From assembly GCF_022113815.1 (NCBI RefSeq), contig NZ_SGOM01000003.1, positions 186,001 through 250,000 of the forward strand: a stretch of 64,000 nucleotides of DNA, written 5' to 3'. Made by a program: the position numbers and the translations under genes. Shown here in pieces: positions 1 through 7,684 of the stretch; position 1 is the stretch's first letter; every line of letters begins with the position of its first letter. The notes beneath the pieces were generated by a model that did no database searches, was not told the origin of the DNA, and worked only from the letters and a program-made list of their open reading frames with translations. The DNA is from Vibrio cincinnatiensis (GTDB lineage Bacteria > Pseudomonadota > Gammaproteobacteria > Enterobacterales > Vibrionaceae).

Positions 1-545
1 AGAAAATCGACTTGGATTTCTGCCGCAGGAAATGTTACACCATCGAGTTCAAACAGACCCACTTCCTGCACTTCGCCATTGATGATGGGAACGTGAACAA
101 CGATGCTCTTTTGAATATTGACTTGCCAGACTTTGACGTCAACAACCCCATGCTCGGGAATACGTTGTGGATCTATCAATCCGGCGTGAATGGCAAAGGG
201 GCCAACCGCAGCAGAAAGGTTGCCACAGTTACCACTCCAATCAACAAAAGGTTTGTCTATCGATACCTGACCAAAGAGGTAATCAACATCATGCCCTTCT
301 TTTTCACTTTTGGAGACAATCACCGTTTTACTGGTACTGGATGTCGCCCCTCCCATTCCATCAATCTGTTTACCATAGGCATCTGGGCTGCCGATGATTC
401 TTAATAACAACTTGTCGCGTGCCTCTCCGGGTACTTGTGCCGCAAGTGGGAGATCAGACAACTTAAAAAACACCCCTTTACTGGTTCCCCCCCGTAAGTA
501 AGTGGCGGGAATTTTTAGCTGTGGCGCGATATTGACATGACTCAT
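1..545 (-). CDS. prpF: PrpF, AcnD-accessory isomerase (N-terminal part, runs off the window)
   Basis: About 181 codons of the N-terminus are visible; the rest lies beyond base 1. The frame opens MSHVNIAPQLKIPATYLRGG and continues with TSKGVFF, the start typical of the PrpF family (DAP-epimerase-like fold), followed by GSPDAYGKQIDGMGG and DWSGNCGNLSAAVGPFAI. PrpF works with AcnD to convert 2-methylcitrate to 2-methyl-cis-aconitate, probably by isomerising the double bond of the AcnD product. It starts 11 bases after the acnD stop, so it belongs to the prp operon. I read the frame through the run of seven G near the start and found no frameshift. Confident in family, incomplete in extent. Confidence 0.93.
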   Translation of the reverse strand, partial: MSHVNIAPQLKIPATYLRGGTSKGVFFKLSDLPLAAQVPGEARDKLLLRIIGSPDAYGKQIDGMGGATSSTSKTVIVSKSEKEGHDVDYLFGQVSIDKPFVDWSGNCGNLSAAVGPFAIHAGLIDPQRIPEHGVVDVKVWQVNIQKSIVVHVPIINGEVQEVGLFELDGVTFPAAEIQVDF

Positions 546-556
546 AACTGCACTCC

Positions 557-3142
557 TTACTGGGCCAGAAAATCTTGCGCAAAACGCTGTAAAACCCCAC
601 CGGCGTTATACACATGCACTTCATCAGCCGTGTCAAGGCGGCAGATGACCGGAACCAAGAACTGCTCACCATTTTTACGAGTCACACGCAGCGTGAGATC
701 TACGCCGGGTTGAATATCCCCTTCAACATCAAAAAGTTCACTACCCTCAATGCCCAAGGTTAAACGGTTGGTTCCCTGCTTGAATTGCAAAGGTAACACA
801 CCCATACCCACCAAATTGGTTCGATGAATTCGCTCAAAACCTTCGGCAACAATGGCTTCAACCCCCGCCAGACGTACCCCTTTTGCCGCCCAATCACGAG
901 AAGAACCTTGCCCATAATCCGCTCCGGCAATGATGATCAAAGGCTGTTTACGCTGCATATAAGTTTCAATGGCTTCCCACATTCGCATCACTTGACCTTC
1001 TGGCTCAAGCCGAGTGAGCGAACCTTGTACCACTTGTTCATTTTCCTTCACCATTTCATTCAATAGTTTTGGGTTGGCAAACGTCGCTCGCTGAGCGGTT
1101 AAGTGGTCGCCACGATGGGTCGCATAAGAGTTAAAATCTTCTTCAGGGACTCCCATTTGAGTGAGATATTCCCCCGCAGCACTGGTGGCGAGAATGGCAT
1201 TAGAAGGGGAAAGATGATCAGTAGTAATGTTGTCACCTAAAACCGCCAGTGGCCGCATGGTTTTGAGAGATCGTTCTCCCGCGAGAGCGCCTTCCCAATA
1301 AGGAGGTCGGCGAATGTACGTACTCATTGGCCGCCAGTCATACAGTGGGCTTATGTGATGTTCCGTGTCATCCAATTTAAACATCTGGATATACACTTGG
1401 TTAAATTGCTCAGGCTTAACACAACTTTCCACAACCGTATCGATTTCTTCATCACTTGGCCAAATATCTTGCAAATAGATGGGATTGCCCTTGTTATCGA
1501 AACCCAATGCATCACGCTCAATATCAAACCGAATGGATCCTGCCAGCGCATAAGCAACCACCAGCGGAGGTGAAGCAAGAAACGCCTGTTTCGCATAAGG
1601 ATGAATACGACCATCAAAATTGCGATTGCCTGACAACACCGCAGTAGCATAAAGATCGCGCTCTATAATTTCTTGTTGAATGTTGGGATCAAGCGCGCCA
1701 CTCATGCCATTACAAGTGGTACACGCATAAGCAACGATGCCAAACCCCAGCTTTTCCAGCTCCGGCAATAAATTAGCTTCTTCTAAATAAAGCTTGGCCA
1801 CTTTTGAACCGGGGGCAAACGAACTTTTTACCCAAGGCTTACGCACCAGCCCCAGTTGGTTGGCTTTTTTTGCCAGAAGACCAGCGGCAACCACATTGCG
1901 AGGGTTACTGGTATTCGTACAAGAGGTGATCGCAGCAATAATGACGGCACCGTCTGGCAGCTTCCCCTCCTCTTGCGGTAAGCCATGCTCAGCGATACCA
2001 CGTTCGACCAACTGTGAGGTCGGTAAACGACGATGTGGGTTAGAAGGGCCAGCCATATTACGCTCAACATGAGAAAGGTTAAATTCTAGAACTCGCTCAT
2101 ACTTCGCACTAGCCAGATCGTCCGCCCATAATCCGGTCTGCTTCGCGTATTGTTCTACCAATGCAACCTGTTCAGTCTCACGCCCCGTTAATTGCAAATA
2201 GCGGATTGTTTGCTCATCAATATAGAACATGCCCGCACTGGCACCATATTCCGGCGTCATATTGGAAATTGTGGCGCGATCACCGACAGTTAACTCTCTG
2301 GCCCCTTCCCCAAAAAACTCGAGGTAACTCGAAACGACTTGCTCATGGCGCAAAAATTCAGTGAGTGCCAACACAATATCCGTCGCCGTGATTCCCGCAG
2401 GGCGTTTACCGGTTAACTTCACACCAATAATCTCGGGCAAGCGCATCATAGAAGGGCGACCGAGCATGACGGTTTCAGCCTCTAGCCCACCGACACCAAT
2501 AGCAATCACTCCTAAGGCATCCACATGCGGTGTATGGCTATCGGTACCCACACAAGTATCTGGATAAGCAACGCCCTTTTTGAGTTGAATCACTGGCGAC
2601 ATTTTTTCTAGATTAATCTGGTGCATAATGCCATTACCAGCGGGAATGACGTTGACATTCTTAAAGGCCGTTTTACACCATTCTATAAAGTGGAAACGGT
2701 CTTCATTACGACGCTCTTCAATGGCTCGGTTTTTCTCAAAAGCGTCGACCTCAAATCCAGCATGTTCGACCGCAAGCGAATGATCTACGATCAGTTGCGT
2801 TTCCACTACAGGATTCACTTTGGCAGGATCGCCGCCTTGCTCTGCAATCGCGTCCCGTAGTCCGGCTAAATCCACCAGAGCGGTTTGTCCCAAAATATCA
2901 TGGCACACCACCCTAGCCGGATACCATGGAAAATCAAGGTCACGCTTACGCTCGATCAATTGCTTGAGTGAATCAATCAAGGTTTGTGGGTTACAACAAC
3001 GCACCAAGTTTTCAGCAAGAACACGAGATGTATAAGGGAGCGTTTCATAAGCACCGGGAGTAATGGCATTAACGGCTTCACGGGCATCAAAATATTCAAT
3101 TTGAGTGTCGGGCAGTGTTTTTCTATATTGATTGTTCATCAT
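557..3142 (-). CDS. acnD: AcnD, Fe/S-dependent 2-methylcitrate dehydratase
   Basis: 861 residues, the size of the aconitase-A-like AcnD proteins. It dehydrates 2-methylcitrate in the methylcitrate cycle and needs PrpF as partner. Cluster-binding cysteines are visible in SCTNTSNP and in CTTCNGMSG, and the C-terminal swivel domain carries YGQGSSRDWAAKG and the substrate-binding GFERIHRTNLVGMG. The start has two adjacent ATG codons preceded by GGGGAAG; either is possible. It sits between prpC and prpF in one transcription unit. The sequence alone separates AcnD from housekeeping AcnA less well than the context does, so the name rests mainly on its place in the prp operon. Confidence 0.93.
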   Translation of the reverse strand: MMNNQYRKTLPDTQIEYFDAREAVNAITPGAYETLPYTSRVLAENLVRCCNPQTLIDSLKQLIERKRDLDFPWYPARVVCHDILGQTALVDLAGLRDAIAEQGGDPAKVNPVVETQLIVDHSLAVEHAGFEVDAFEKNRAIEERRNEDRFHFIEWCKTAFKNVNVIPAGNGIMHQINLEKMSPVIQLKKGVAYPDTCVGTDSHTPHVDALGVIAIGVGGLEAETVMLGRPSMMRLPEIIGVKLTGKRPAGITATDIVLALTEFLRHEQVVSSYLEFFGEGARELTVGDRATISNMTPEYGASAGMFYIDEQTIRYLQLTGRETEQVALVEQYAKQTGLWADDLASAKYERVLEFNLSHVERNMAGPSNPHRRLPTSQLVERGIAEHGLPQEEGKLPDGAVIIAAITSCTNTSNPRNVVAAGLLAKKANQLGLVRKPWVKSSFAPGSKVAKLYLEEANLLPELEKLGFGIVAYACTTCNGMSGALDPNIQQEIIERDLYATAVLSGNRNFDGRIHPYAKQAFLASPPLVVAYALAGSIRFDIERDALGFDNKGNPIYLQDIWPSDEEIDTVVESCVKPEQFNQVYIQMFKLDDTEHHISPLYDWRPMSTYIRRPPYWEGALAGERSLKTMRPLAVLGDNITTDHLSPSNAILATSAAGEYLTQMGVPEEDFNSYATHRGDHLTAQRATFANPKLLNEMVKENEQVVQGSLTRLEPEGQVMRMWEAIETYMQRKQPLIIIAGADYGQGSSRDWAAKGVRLAGVEAIVAEGFERIHRTNLVGMGVLPLQFKQGTNRLTLGIEGSELFDVEGDIQPGVDLTLRVTRKNGEQFLVPVICRLDTADEVHVYNAGGVLQRFAQDFLAQ

Positions 3143-3165
3143 CGTTCTTCCCCAAAATTATCAAA

Positions 3166-3187
3166 GACGGGTTAGCAATAACCCGTC
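3166..3187 (-). other. Intercistronic hairpin between prpC and acnD
   Basis: Perfect 9-base arms (GACGGGTTA / TAACCCGTC) with a four-base loop lie in the 56-base gap between the prpC stop and the acnD start. There is no long T-run after it on the minus strand (TTTGATAATTTT), so it is more likely an mRNA processing or stability element, or a weak attenuator, than a full terminator. Confidence 0.55.
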
Positions 3188-3198
3188 ACTCCCGTAAA

Positions 3199-4329
3199 CT
3201 AACCACGTTGTTCAATGGGCACCCATTGCTGGTGTTCGGGCCCGATATAATCGGCGCTCGGGCGAATAATGCGGTTGTTATTACGTTGTTCATAGAGGTG
3301 TGCCGCCCATCCGGTTAAACGGCTCATAACAAAAATAGGCGTAAATAATTTGGTTGGGATCCCCATAAAATGGTAAGCCGAAGCATGGAAAAAATCGGCA
3401 TTACAGAACAGACCCTTCTCCCGCTGCATCACCGCTTCCACCCGTTCCGACACCGCATAAAGATGCGTATCGCCAACGTGTTCAGATAATGCTTTCGACC
3501 AGCGTTTAATCAACGCATTACGCGGGTCACTTTCTCGGTAAATCGCATGGCCAAAGCCCATGATCTTCTCTTTGTTTTCCAACATTTGTAGGATCTCTTG
3601 CTCCGCTTCATCTGGCGTTGACCACGGCTCAATCATCGCCATAGCAGCTTCATTCGCCCCACCGTGGAGTGGGCCTCGTAAGGTCCCAATCGCTCCAGTA
3701 ATACAAGAGTGCAAATCCGATAACGTTGAGGCGCAAACACGAGCTGAAAAAGTCGAAGCATTAAACTCATGCTCAGCGTATAAGATCAGTGAGCAGTGCA
3801 TGACTTGTTTGAATAAGTCACAGGGGGCCTCATCGGTCAGCATCTTTAAGAAATAACCACCGAGGGAATCTTCGCTCGTATCTTCAGTATCAATACGCAC
3901 CCCATCATGACTGAATCGATACCAATAGCAGATAATGGCAGGGAACAGCGCCAGTAGTCGCTCTGTTGCTGACAATTGCTGAGAGAAATCTTGCTCAGTC
4001 TCTAAATTGCCTAACATAGAGCATCCAGTGCGCATCACATCCATGGGATGTGCTTGAGGCGGAATTTTTTCCAAAACGTCTTTTAACGCTTGGGGTAAAC
4101 CTCGTAGACTGATCAGTCGTGTTTTATATTGATCCAGCTCTGTTTGCGTGGGTAAGTGTCCCACCAGCAGCAAATGGGCAACTTCTTCGAATTGAGCATA
4201 ATTGGCTAGATCTGTGATGTCATAACCACGATAAGTTAAGCCTGTTCCAGTCTTTCCAACCGTACATAGTGCGGTGCTTCCAGCGCTTTGGCCACGCAGG
4301 CCCGCGCCACCTAATGAAGTAGAAGGCAT
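3199..4329 (-). CDS. prpC: PrpC, 2-methylcitrate synthase
   Basis: 376 residues from the chosen start. It condenses propionyl-CoA with oxaloacetate to 2-methylcitrate. Citrate-synthase-fold signatures are present: GCSMLGNLE, LHGGANEAAM and GFGHAIYRESDPRNALIK, with the His of GHAIY and the later Asp/Arg region near the C-terminus (MSRLTGWAAHLYEQ). An upstream in-frame start at 4353 exists, but AAGGAG lies just before the ATG at 4329 and the protein then begins MPSTSLGGAGLRGQSAG like the family. The operon context (prpB upstream, acnD downstream) separates it from housekeeping GltA, which is longer. Confidence 0.95.
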   Translation of the reverse strand: MPSTSLGGAGLRGQSAGSTALCTVGKTGTGLTYRGYDITDLANYAQFEEVAHLLLVGHLPTQTELDQYKTRLISLRGLPQALKDVLEKIPPQAHPMDVMRTGCSMLGNLETEQDFSQQLSATERLLALFPAIICYWYRFSHDGVRIDTEDTSEDSLGGYFLKMLTDEAPCDLFKQVMHCSLILYAEHEFNASTFSARVCASTLSDLHSCITGAIGTLRGPLHGGANEAAMAMIEPWSTPDEAEQEILQMLENKEKIMGFGHAIYRESDPRNALIKRWSKALSEHVGDTHLYAVSERVEAVMQREKGLFCNADFFHASAYHFMGIPTKLFTPIFVMSRLTGWAAHLYEQRNNNRIIRPSADYIGPEHQQWVPIEQRG

Positions 4330-4467
4330 GTTGAACTCCTTTTCTTGCTGCACTTCGGATTCTTTGATGAATCAGCTTCTTCGGGCTTAGCGTTTTGCTC
4401 GATAGTGCAGCGGTTTCACGTTATTGGATTAAGTAATTGAATAGTGAATTTTTTTAGATATTCCCAC

Positions 4468-5367
4468 TTAGCGATTATTTTCTGAAAACAGTTGATCGAG
4501 TTTGTCTTCATAACAGTGATAATTGAGGTACTCATACAACTCACTACGAGTTTGCATCATCTCAAGTAAGGCTTCTTGATTGCCATGTTCTAACACATGA
4601 CGATAGACCATCTCGGCCGCTTTGTTCATGGCTCGAAACGCACTAAGTGGGTACAACACCATGTCCACATTCACCTTGGCAAGTTGCTCAGTGCTGTAAA
4701 GCGGTGTCTGACCAAACTCGGTAATATTGGCTAAAATGGGGACACGCTTCCCAGTTGCAGCGTGAAGTGTAATGGAGAACTGTTCGTACTGTTTTAATTC
4801 CGTCATCGCTTCAGGGAAAATCATATCTGCTCCAGCTTGTACATACGCTATCGCCCGCTCAATGGCACTGTCCATCCCTTCCACTGCCAGAGCATCCGTA
4901 CGTGCCATAATGACAAACTCTGGGTTATCACGCGCATCAACGGCAGCTTTGATTCGATCCACCATTTCTTGGATACTCACAATGGCTTTATTAGGACGAT
5001 GACCACAGCGTTTTTGAGCCACCTGATCTTCCATATGAACGGCAGCAGCCCCAGCTTTTTCTATCGTTTTAATGGTTCGAGCAATGTTGAAAGCTCCGCC
5101 AAAGCCAGTATCAATGTCTACCAGCAACGGTAAATCGCAGGCATTGGTAATTCTCTCAACATCAATCAGCACATCATTAAGAGTGGTAATACCAAGATCG
5201 GGTAAACCATAAGATGCATTAGCAATTCCCCCACCCGAGAGATAAATCGCTTGGTGACCCAATTTTTTTGCCATCATGGCGCAGTATGGATTGACCGTGC
5301 CAACAATTTGCAAAGGGTGATGGGACTGAATAGCGAGCCTGAATTTAGCTCCTGGACTTAAACTCAT
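4468..5367 (-). CDS. prpB: PrpB, 2-methylisocitrate lyase
   Basis: 299 residues. It cleaves 2-methylisocitrate to pyruvate and succinate. Isocitrate-lyase/PEP-mutase family motifs are visible: [11 protein letters not shown] (metal-binding Asp residues), the active-site loop [10 protein letters not shown] with the catalytic Cys, and IMARTDA. The annotated-style longer start at 5394 would overlap the end of prpR; the ATG at 5367 follows AAGGAGAATCCT and gives the family-like start [10 protein letters not shown], so I take it. First structural gene of the operon, 16 bases after the regulator gene. A 138-base gap separates it from prpC. Confidence 0.95.
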   Translation of the reverse strand: MSLSPGAKFRLAIQSHHPLQIVGTVNPYCAMMAKKLGHQAIYLSGGGIANASYGLPDLGITTLNDVLIDVERITNACDLPLLVDIDTGFGGAFNIARTIKTIEKAGAAAVHMEDQVAQKRCGHRPNKAIVSIQEMVDRIKAAVDARDNPEFVIMARTDALAVEGMDSAIERAIAYVQAGADMIFPEAMTELKQYEQFSITLHAATGKRVPILANITEFGQTPLYSTEQLAKVNVDMVLYPLSAFRAMNKAAEMVYRHVLEHGNQEALLEMMQTRSELYEYLNYHCYEDKLDQLFSENNR

Positions 5368-5383
5368 AGGATTCTCCTTAATT

Positions 5384-6073
5384 TTAGGCTTCATGATCTA
5401 TCTGTTGTTCAATCAAACGACGACTGTAGGCAATGTGTCTACGCATCAGCATTTCGGCTAACTCTTCATCACGATTACGAATCGCCTGCAAGATAAATTT
5501 GTGTTCTTCTAATGCTTCCACCGGGCGAGAATGTGAGCGAGGCGATTGATATCGATACATTCGTAACAAATGGTAAAGCTCATCACATAGCAGCGCGATC
5601 AACTGATTATTGCGACTGGCTTTAATAATCCGATAATGAAAATCAAAATCGCCTTGTTGATGAAAATAAGAAGCACCATCCACCTGATTAATATGTTCAG
5701 AATGTGTCGACAATAGAGTGTCTAAACTCGCTAACTCAATTTCAGTAATATGCCGAGCCGCTAAACGAGCCGCCATGCCCTCCAATGCTTCGCGAACCGC
5801 ATAAAGGTCAAGCAGCTTCTCTCGAGAAAGTTGAATAACTCGAGCGCCAACATGAGGAATCCGTTCAATAAGCCCCAACCCTTCTAGCCGCATCAGAGCT
5901 TCACGTAATGGGCCTCGGCTAACCTGAAAATGCTTTGCTAACTCGGGCTCAGAGATTTTACTGCCCGGCACCATCTCGCCCGCCACAATCGCTTCAATCA
6001 GAAATTCAGTAAGGCTTTCTGACTTGGTGTACTCTTTGTCACAAGTTTGACGTTTCGTTAATTCACGATTCAT
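5384..6073 (-). CDS. prpR: GntR-family (FCD) regulator of the methylcitrate operon
   Basis: 229 residues. An N-terminal winged helix (residues about 15-85, with [20 protein letters not shown]) is followed by an all-helical FCD ligand domain (about 95-220) holding metal/ligand-type His residues. In vibrios the prp operon is commonly headed by a GntR-type regulator rather than the sigma-54 activator of enterics. It is the first gene in the direction of the prp genes and probably autoregulated: palindromes of the kind FCD regulators bind (ATTGTCGACAAT) lie 85-116 bases upstream of its start. The ligand is likely a cycle intermediate such as 2-methylcitrate, but that is inference. Confidence 0.85.
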   Translation of the reverse strand: MNRELTKRQTCDKEYTKSESLTEFLIEAIVAGEMVPGSKISEPELAKHFQVSRGPLREALMRLEGLGLIERIPHVGARVIQLSREKLLDLYAVREALEGMAARLAARHITEIELASLDTLLSTHSEHINQVDGASYFHQQGDFDFHYRIIKASRNNQLIALLCDELYHLLRMYRYQSPRSHSRPVEALEEHKFILQAIRNRDEELAEMLMRRHIAYSRRLIEQQIDHEA

Positions 6074-6157
6074 TTTTACTTATCTTCTTTTGGATGGGTA
6101 ATCGTTCCAACAATATTCATTACCGACTACCAACATAGCACTAACATAATCGATCAA

Positions 6158-6189
6158 ATTGTCGACAATCAAGCTAATTGTCGACAATT
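6158..6189. promoter_or_regulatory. Two tandem GntR/FCD-type operators before prpR
   Basis: ATTGTCGACAAT is present at 6158-6169 and AATTGTCGACAATT at 6176-6189, both perfect palindromes with centres 19 bases apart, close to two helical turns. The TTGTC-ACAA pattern matches the general operator style of FCD-type GntR proteins. They are most simply read as the binding sites of the adjacent prp regulator. Confidence 0.7.
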
Positions 6190-6215
6190 TAGACTAAGGT
6201 CGTATGAGTGCCTTT

Positions 6216-6231
6216 TCATTTCATGAAATGA
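6216..6231. promoter_or_regulatory. 16-bp perfect palindrome, unknown binder
   Basis: TCATTTCATGAAATGA reads the same on both strands. It lies between the prp operators and the third operator copy, in the region shared by the two divergent units. It does not resemble the neighbouring TTGTC-type operators, so if functional it binds something else. No regulator can be named. Confidence 0.4.
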
Positions 6232-6325
6232 GATAATATGCATCATAAGAAAAACTTTATATTTCAATTACAGTGACTCATTCTCTTTCGTTATCAATAT
6301 CTCTACAGACGAACCACATCAACAT

Positions 6326-6337
6326 ATTGTCAACAAT
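6326..6337. promoter_or_regulatory. Third copy of the prp-type operator
   Basis: ATTGTCAACAAT differs by one base from the two upstream operators and lies about 150 bases further from prpR, nearer to the divergent gene at 6466. It could allow looping by the regulator or control of the divergent unit. Confidence 0.55.
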
Positions 6338-6398
6338 CTTATTTATTTCAGCATTTTCATGGCGCAATTCTCCTTCTATGTATGACAAACCCTCAAAA

Positions 6399-6422
6399 AA
6401 TTATTGGCATATGCCAATAATT
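6399..6422. promoter_or_regulatory. 24-bp perfect palindrome overlapping a candidate promoter
   Basis: Two perfect 12-base arms, AATTATTGGCAT and ATGCCAATAATT, meet at 6410/6411, 43 bases before the ATG of the NifX-like gene. TTGGCA inside the left arm (6404-6409) could serve as -35 with CACAAT (6427-6432) as -10 at 17-base spacing, so a bound protein would cover the promoter. The palindrome is unlike the prp operators and probably belongs to the plus-strand pair. The binder is unknown. Confidence 0.55.
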
Positions 6423-6465
6423 AGCGCACAATGCTGACTATATTATTGGATGAAGGAAGTGAACC

Positions 6466-6933
6466 ATGATTTATGCAATTCCCTGTCGAGATAATCAACT
6501 GAGTAATCATTTTTCTAAAGCACCCGCATTTTTACTGATCGATTCAGACAATCAGCAGCGTCAACTCATTCATATTCCAGAAACTTTAGATGAGGGGGAA
6601 AAACATTGCGGGAAAAAGTCAGTGCGCCTTAACCTGTTGCAGCAACACCAAGTTCACGCCATTGTGGTCAAAAATATTGGTCAAGCTATGTTGTCAACGC
6701 TCTTTAAAAAAGGGATTAAGGTATTTTCTTATCCGCCACGCTGCCCATTGGATGCCTTAGATCTGAGCCAGCTTCAAGAAGTCACCGATATGAGTTATGC
6801 GCGCCCATCCCCGAATAAAGCATCGCATTCTTGCTGCTATGAAAAACCCGCCTGTACCTCGCCCGTTTCAACAACTAAACTGAATCCAAGAACGTTAGAT
6901 AAATTACAGCGTATTTTTAATATTCATCGATAG
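6466..6933 (+). CDS. NifX/NifB-like (dinitrogenase iron-molybdenum cofactor family) protein
   Basis: 155 residues. The N-terminal part (about 1-105) looks like the small ribonuclease-H-like fold shared by NifX, NafY and the NifB C-terminus: MIYAIPCRDNQLSNHFSKAP, a Cys in KHCGKKS, then VHAIVVKNIGQAMLSTLFKKGIKVF. Members bind iron-sulfur or metallocluster cargo. The C-terminal tail is cysteine-rich (SHSCCYEKPAC), suggesting extra metal binding. AAGGAAG precedes the ATG. It is followed after 14 bases by an NqrM-like gene, so the pair is probably one unit. No nitrogenase genes are nearby, so a role in nitrogen fixation is not implied. Function unknown; iron or cluster handling is inference. Confidence 0.7.
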   Translation: MIYAIPCRDNQLSNHFSKAPAFLLIDSDNQQRQLIHIPETLDEGEKHCGKKSVRLNLLQQHQVHAIVVKNIGQAMLSTLFKKGIKVFSYPPRCPLDALDLSQLQEVTDMSYARPSPNKASHSCCYEKPACTSPVSTTKLNPRTLDKLQRIFNIHR

Positions 6934-6947
6934 ATGAGAGCGAAGTT

Positions 6948-7160
6948 ATGATTTACTTAATCACTGTGGGATTTTTTTTATTAATGATAGTTTTGATGAG
7001 CCTTGGCGTCATGGCTCGTCGTAAACCGATTCAAGGAAGTTGTGGTGGGCTGTCTAACGTTGGGGTTGATAAAGTGTGTAACTGCAAAACAACGTGTGCG
7101 GGACACCAAACCACCCTATACCAGATTCAAGAACCACAAGAAAAATCGAAAGAGGAATAA
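6948..7160 (+). CDS. NqrM-like (DUF539) membrane protein
   Basis: 70 residues: one N-terminal transmembrane helix (about 3-23), a basic stop-transfer stretch (ARRKP) and a cytosolic cysteine motif GSCGGLSNVG followed by KVCNCKTTC, with Cys at 32, 44, 46 and 50. This is the pattern of NqrM, the maturation factor of the sodium-pumping NADH:quinone reductase, thought to deliver iron to NqrD/NqrE. The classical nqrM lies at the end of the nqr operon with apbE; no nqr gene is seen here, so this is either a relocated nqrM or a paralog. It follows the NifX-like gene by 14 bases. Confidence 0.72.
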   Translation: MIYLITVGFFLLMIVLMSLGVMARRKPIQGSCGGLSNVGVDKVCNCKTTCAGHQTTLYQIQEPQEKSKEE

Positions 7161-7169
7161 CCAGCGACT

Positions 7170-7196
7170 CAGCGTGAAGAATCAGACCTCACGCTG
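7170..7196. terminator. Hairpin between convergent genes
   Basis: CAGCGTGA and TCACGCTG form an 8-base stem, extended by GACT/AGTC with a one-base bulge. It lies between the ends of the NqrM-like gene (plus) and the receiver gene (minus). No T-run follows on either strand, so terminator function is only likely from position. Confidence 0.4.
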
Positions 7197-7210
7197 AAGT
7201 CTCAGGGGAA

Positions 7211-7684
7211 TTAGCGTAATCGATTTAAGACAACGTTTTGATCCAACTCATGATGCCATTCGGTATAGTCAAGCCCTTTATCAAAAATAAACTCAGTCAC
7301 CAGTTGTTTAACGCAAGCGGTCAGCTCTTCGGCTCGCCAAGGCTTATCAAAATAACGATTAATACCCGCCGTATTAATGGCATTGATGGTATCGCTATGC
7401 GTAGCTTGCCCTGTTAGCAATACTTTCTTAGTACCAATAAAACGAGGATCTTGGTTAATTTCACTGAGCAACTCTACTCCCGTTTTCCCGGGCATCACAT
7501 GGTCAGAAACCACTAAAGCAATATATTCTCCTTGTGCATCTAGCTCATCCATCAATTCCAGCACTTCATCGGCTGATTCACAATCTTCAATTTGTAACCA
7601 ATGGGCCAATGGCTGTAAATCTTGCAATACTGCACTTAGCACTTCCCTTTGGTCATCAACACAAATGATATTAAGCTTCTCCAT
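7211..7684 (-). CDS. Stand-alone receiver-domain response regulator
   Basis: 157 residues from the ATG at 7684. A CheY-like receiver: acidic pair D10/D11 (CVDDQ), phosphoacceptor D61 (VVSDHVMPG), T91 (LLTGQAT) and K114 in DKPW. No DNA-binding or enzymatic output domain follows; about 35 extra residues at the C-terminus have no recognisable domain. GAGG six bases before 7684 decides the start; it overlaps the kinase end by 14 bases, implying coupled translation. Partner of the upstream kinase and perhaps a signal relay or phosphate sink. Output unknown. Confidence 0.85.
   Translation of the reverse strand: MEKLNIICVDDQREVLSAVLQDLQPLAHWLQIEDCESADEVLELMDELDAQGEYIALVVSDHVMPGKTGVELLSEINQDPRFIGTKKVLLTGQATHSDTINAINTAGINRYFDKPWRAEELTACVKQLVTEFIFDKGLDYTEWHHELDQNVVLNRLR

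Noticed and set aside
12..404. Plus-strand open frame of 130 codons
   Set aside because: It is the reverse complement of prpF coding sequence, with poor protein-like composition.
478..672. Possible frameshift or alternative gene at the acnD-prpF junction
   Set aside because: Reading the minus strand from the ATG at 545 gives an unbroken PrpF sequence across the G-run; the other frame is a shadow.
5384..6073. Sigma-54-type PrpR as in Salmonella
   Set aside because: The protein is a 229-residue GntR/FCD regulator with no AAA+ domain; the similarly named enteric regulator is unrelated.
6466..7160. Nitrogen-fixation island
   Set aside because: Only one NifX/NifB-like protein is present and no nif structural or cofactor genes are near; the family has many non-nif members.
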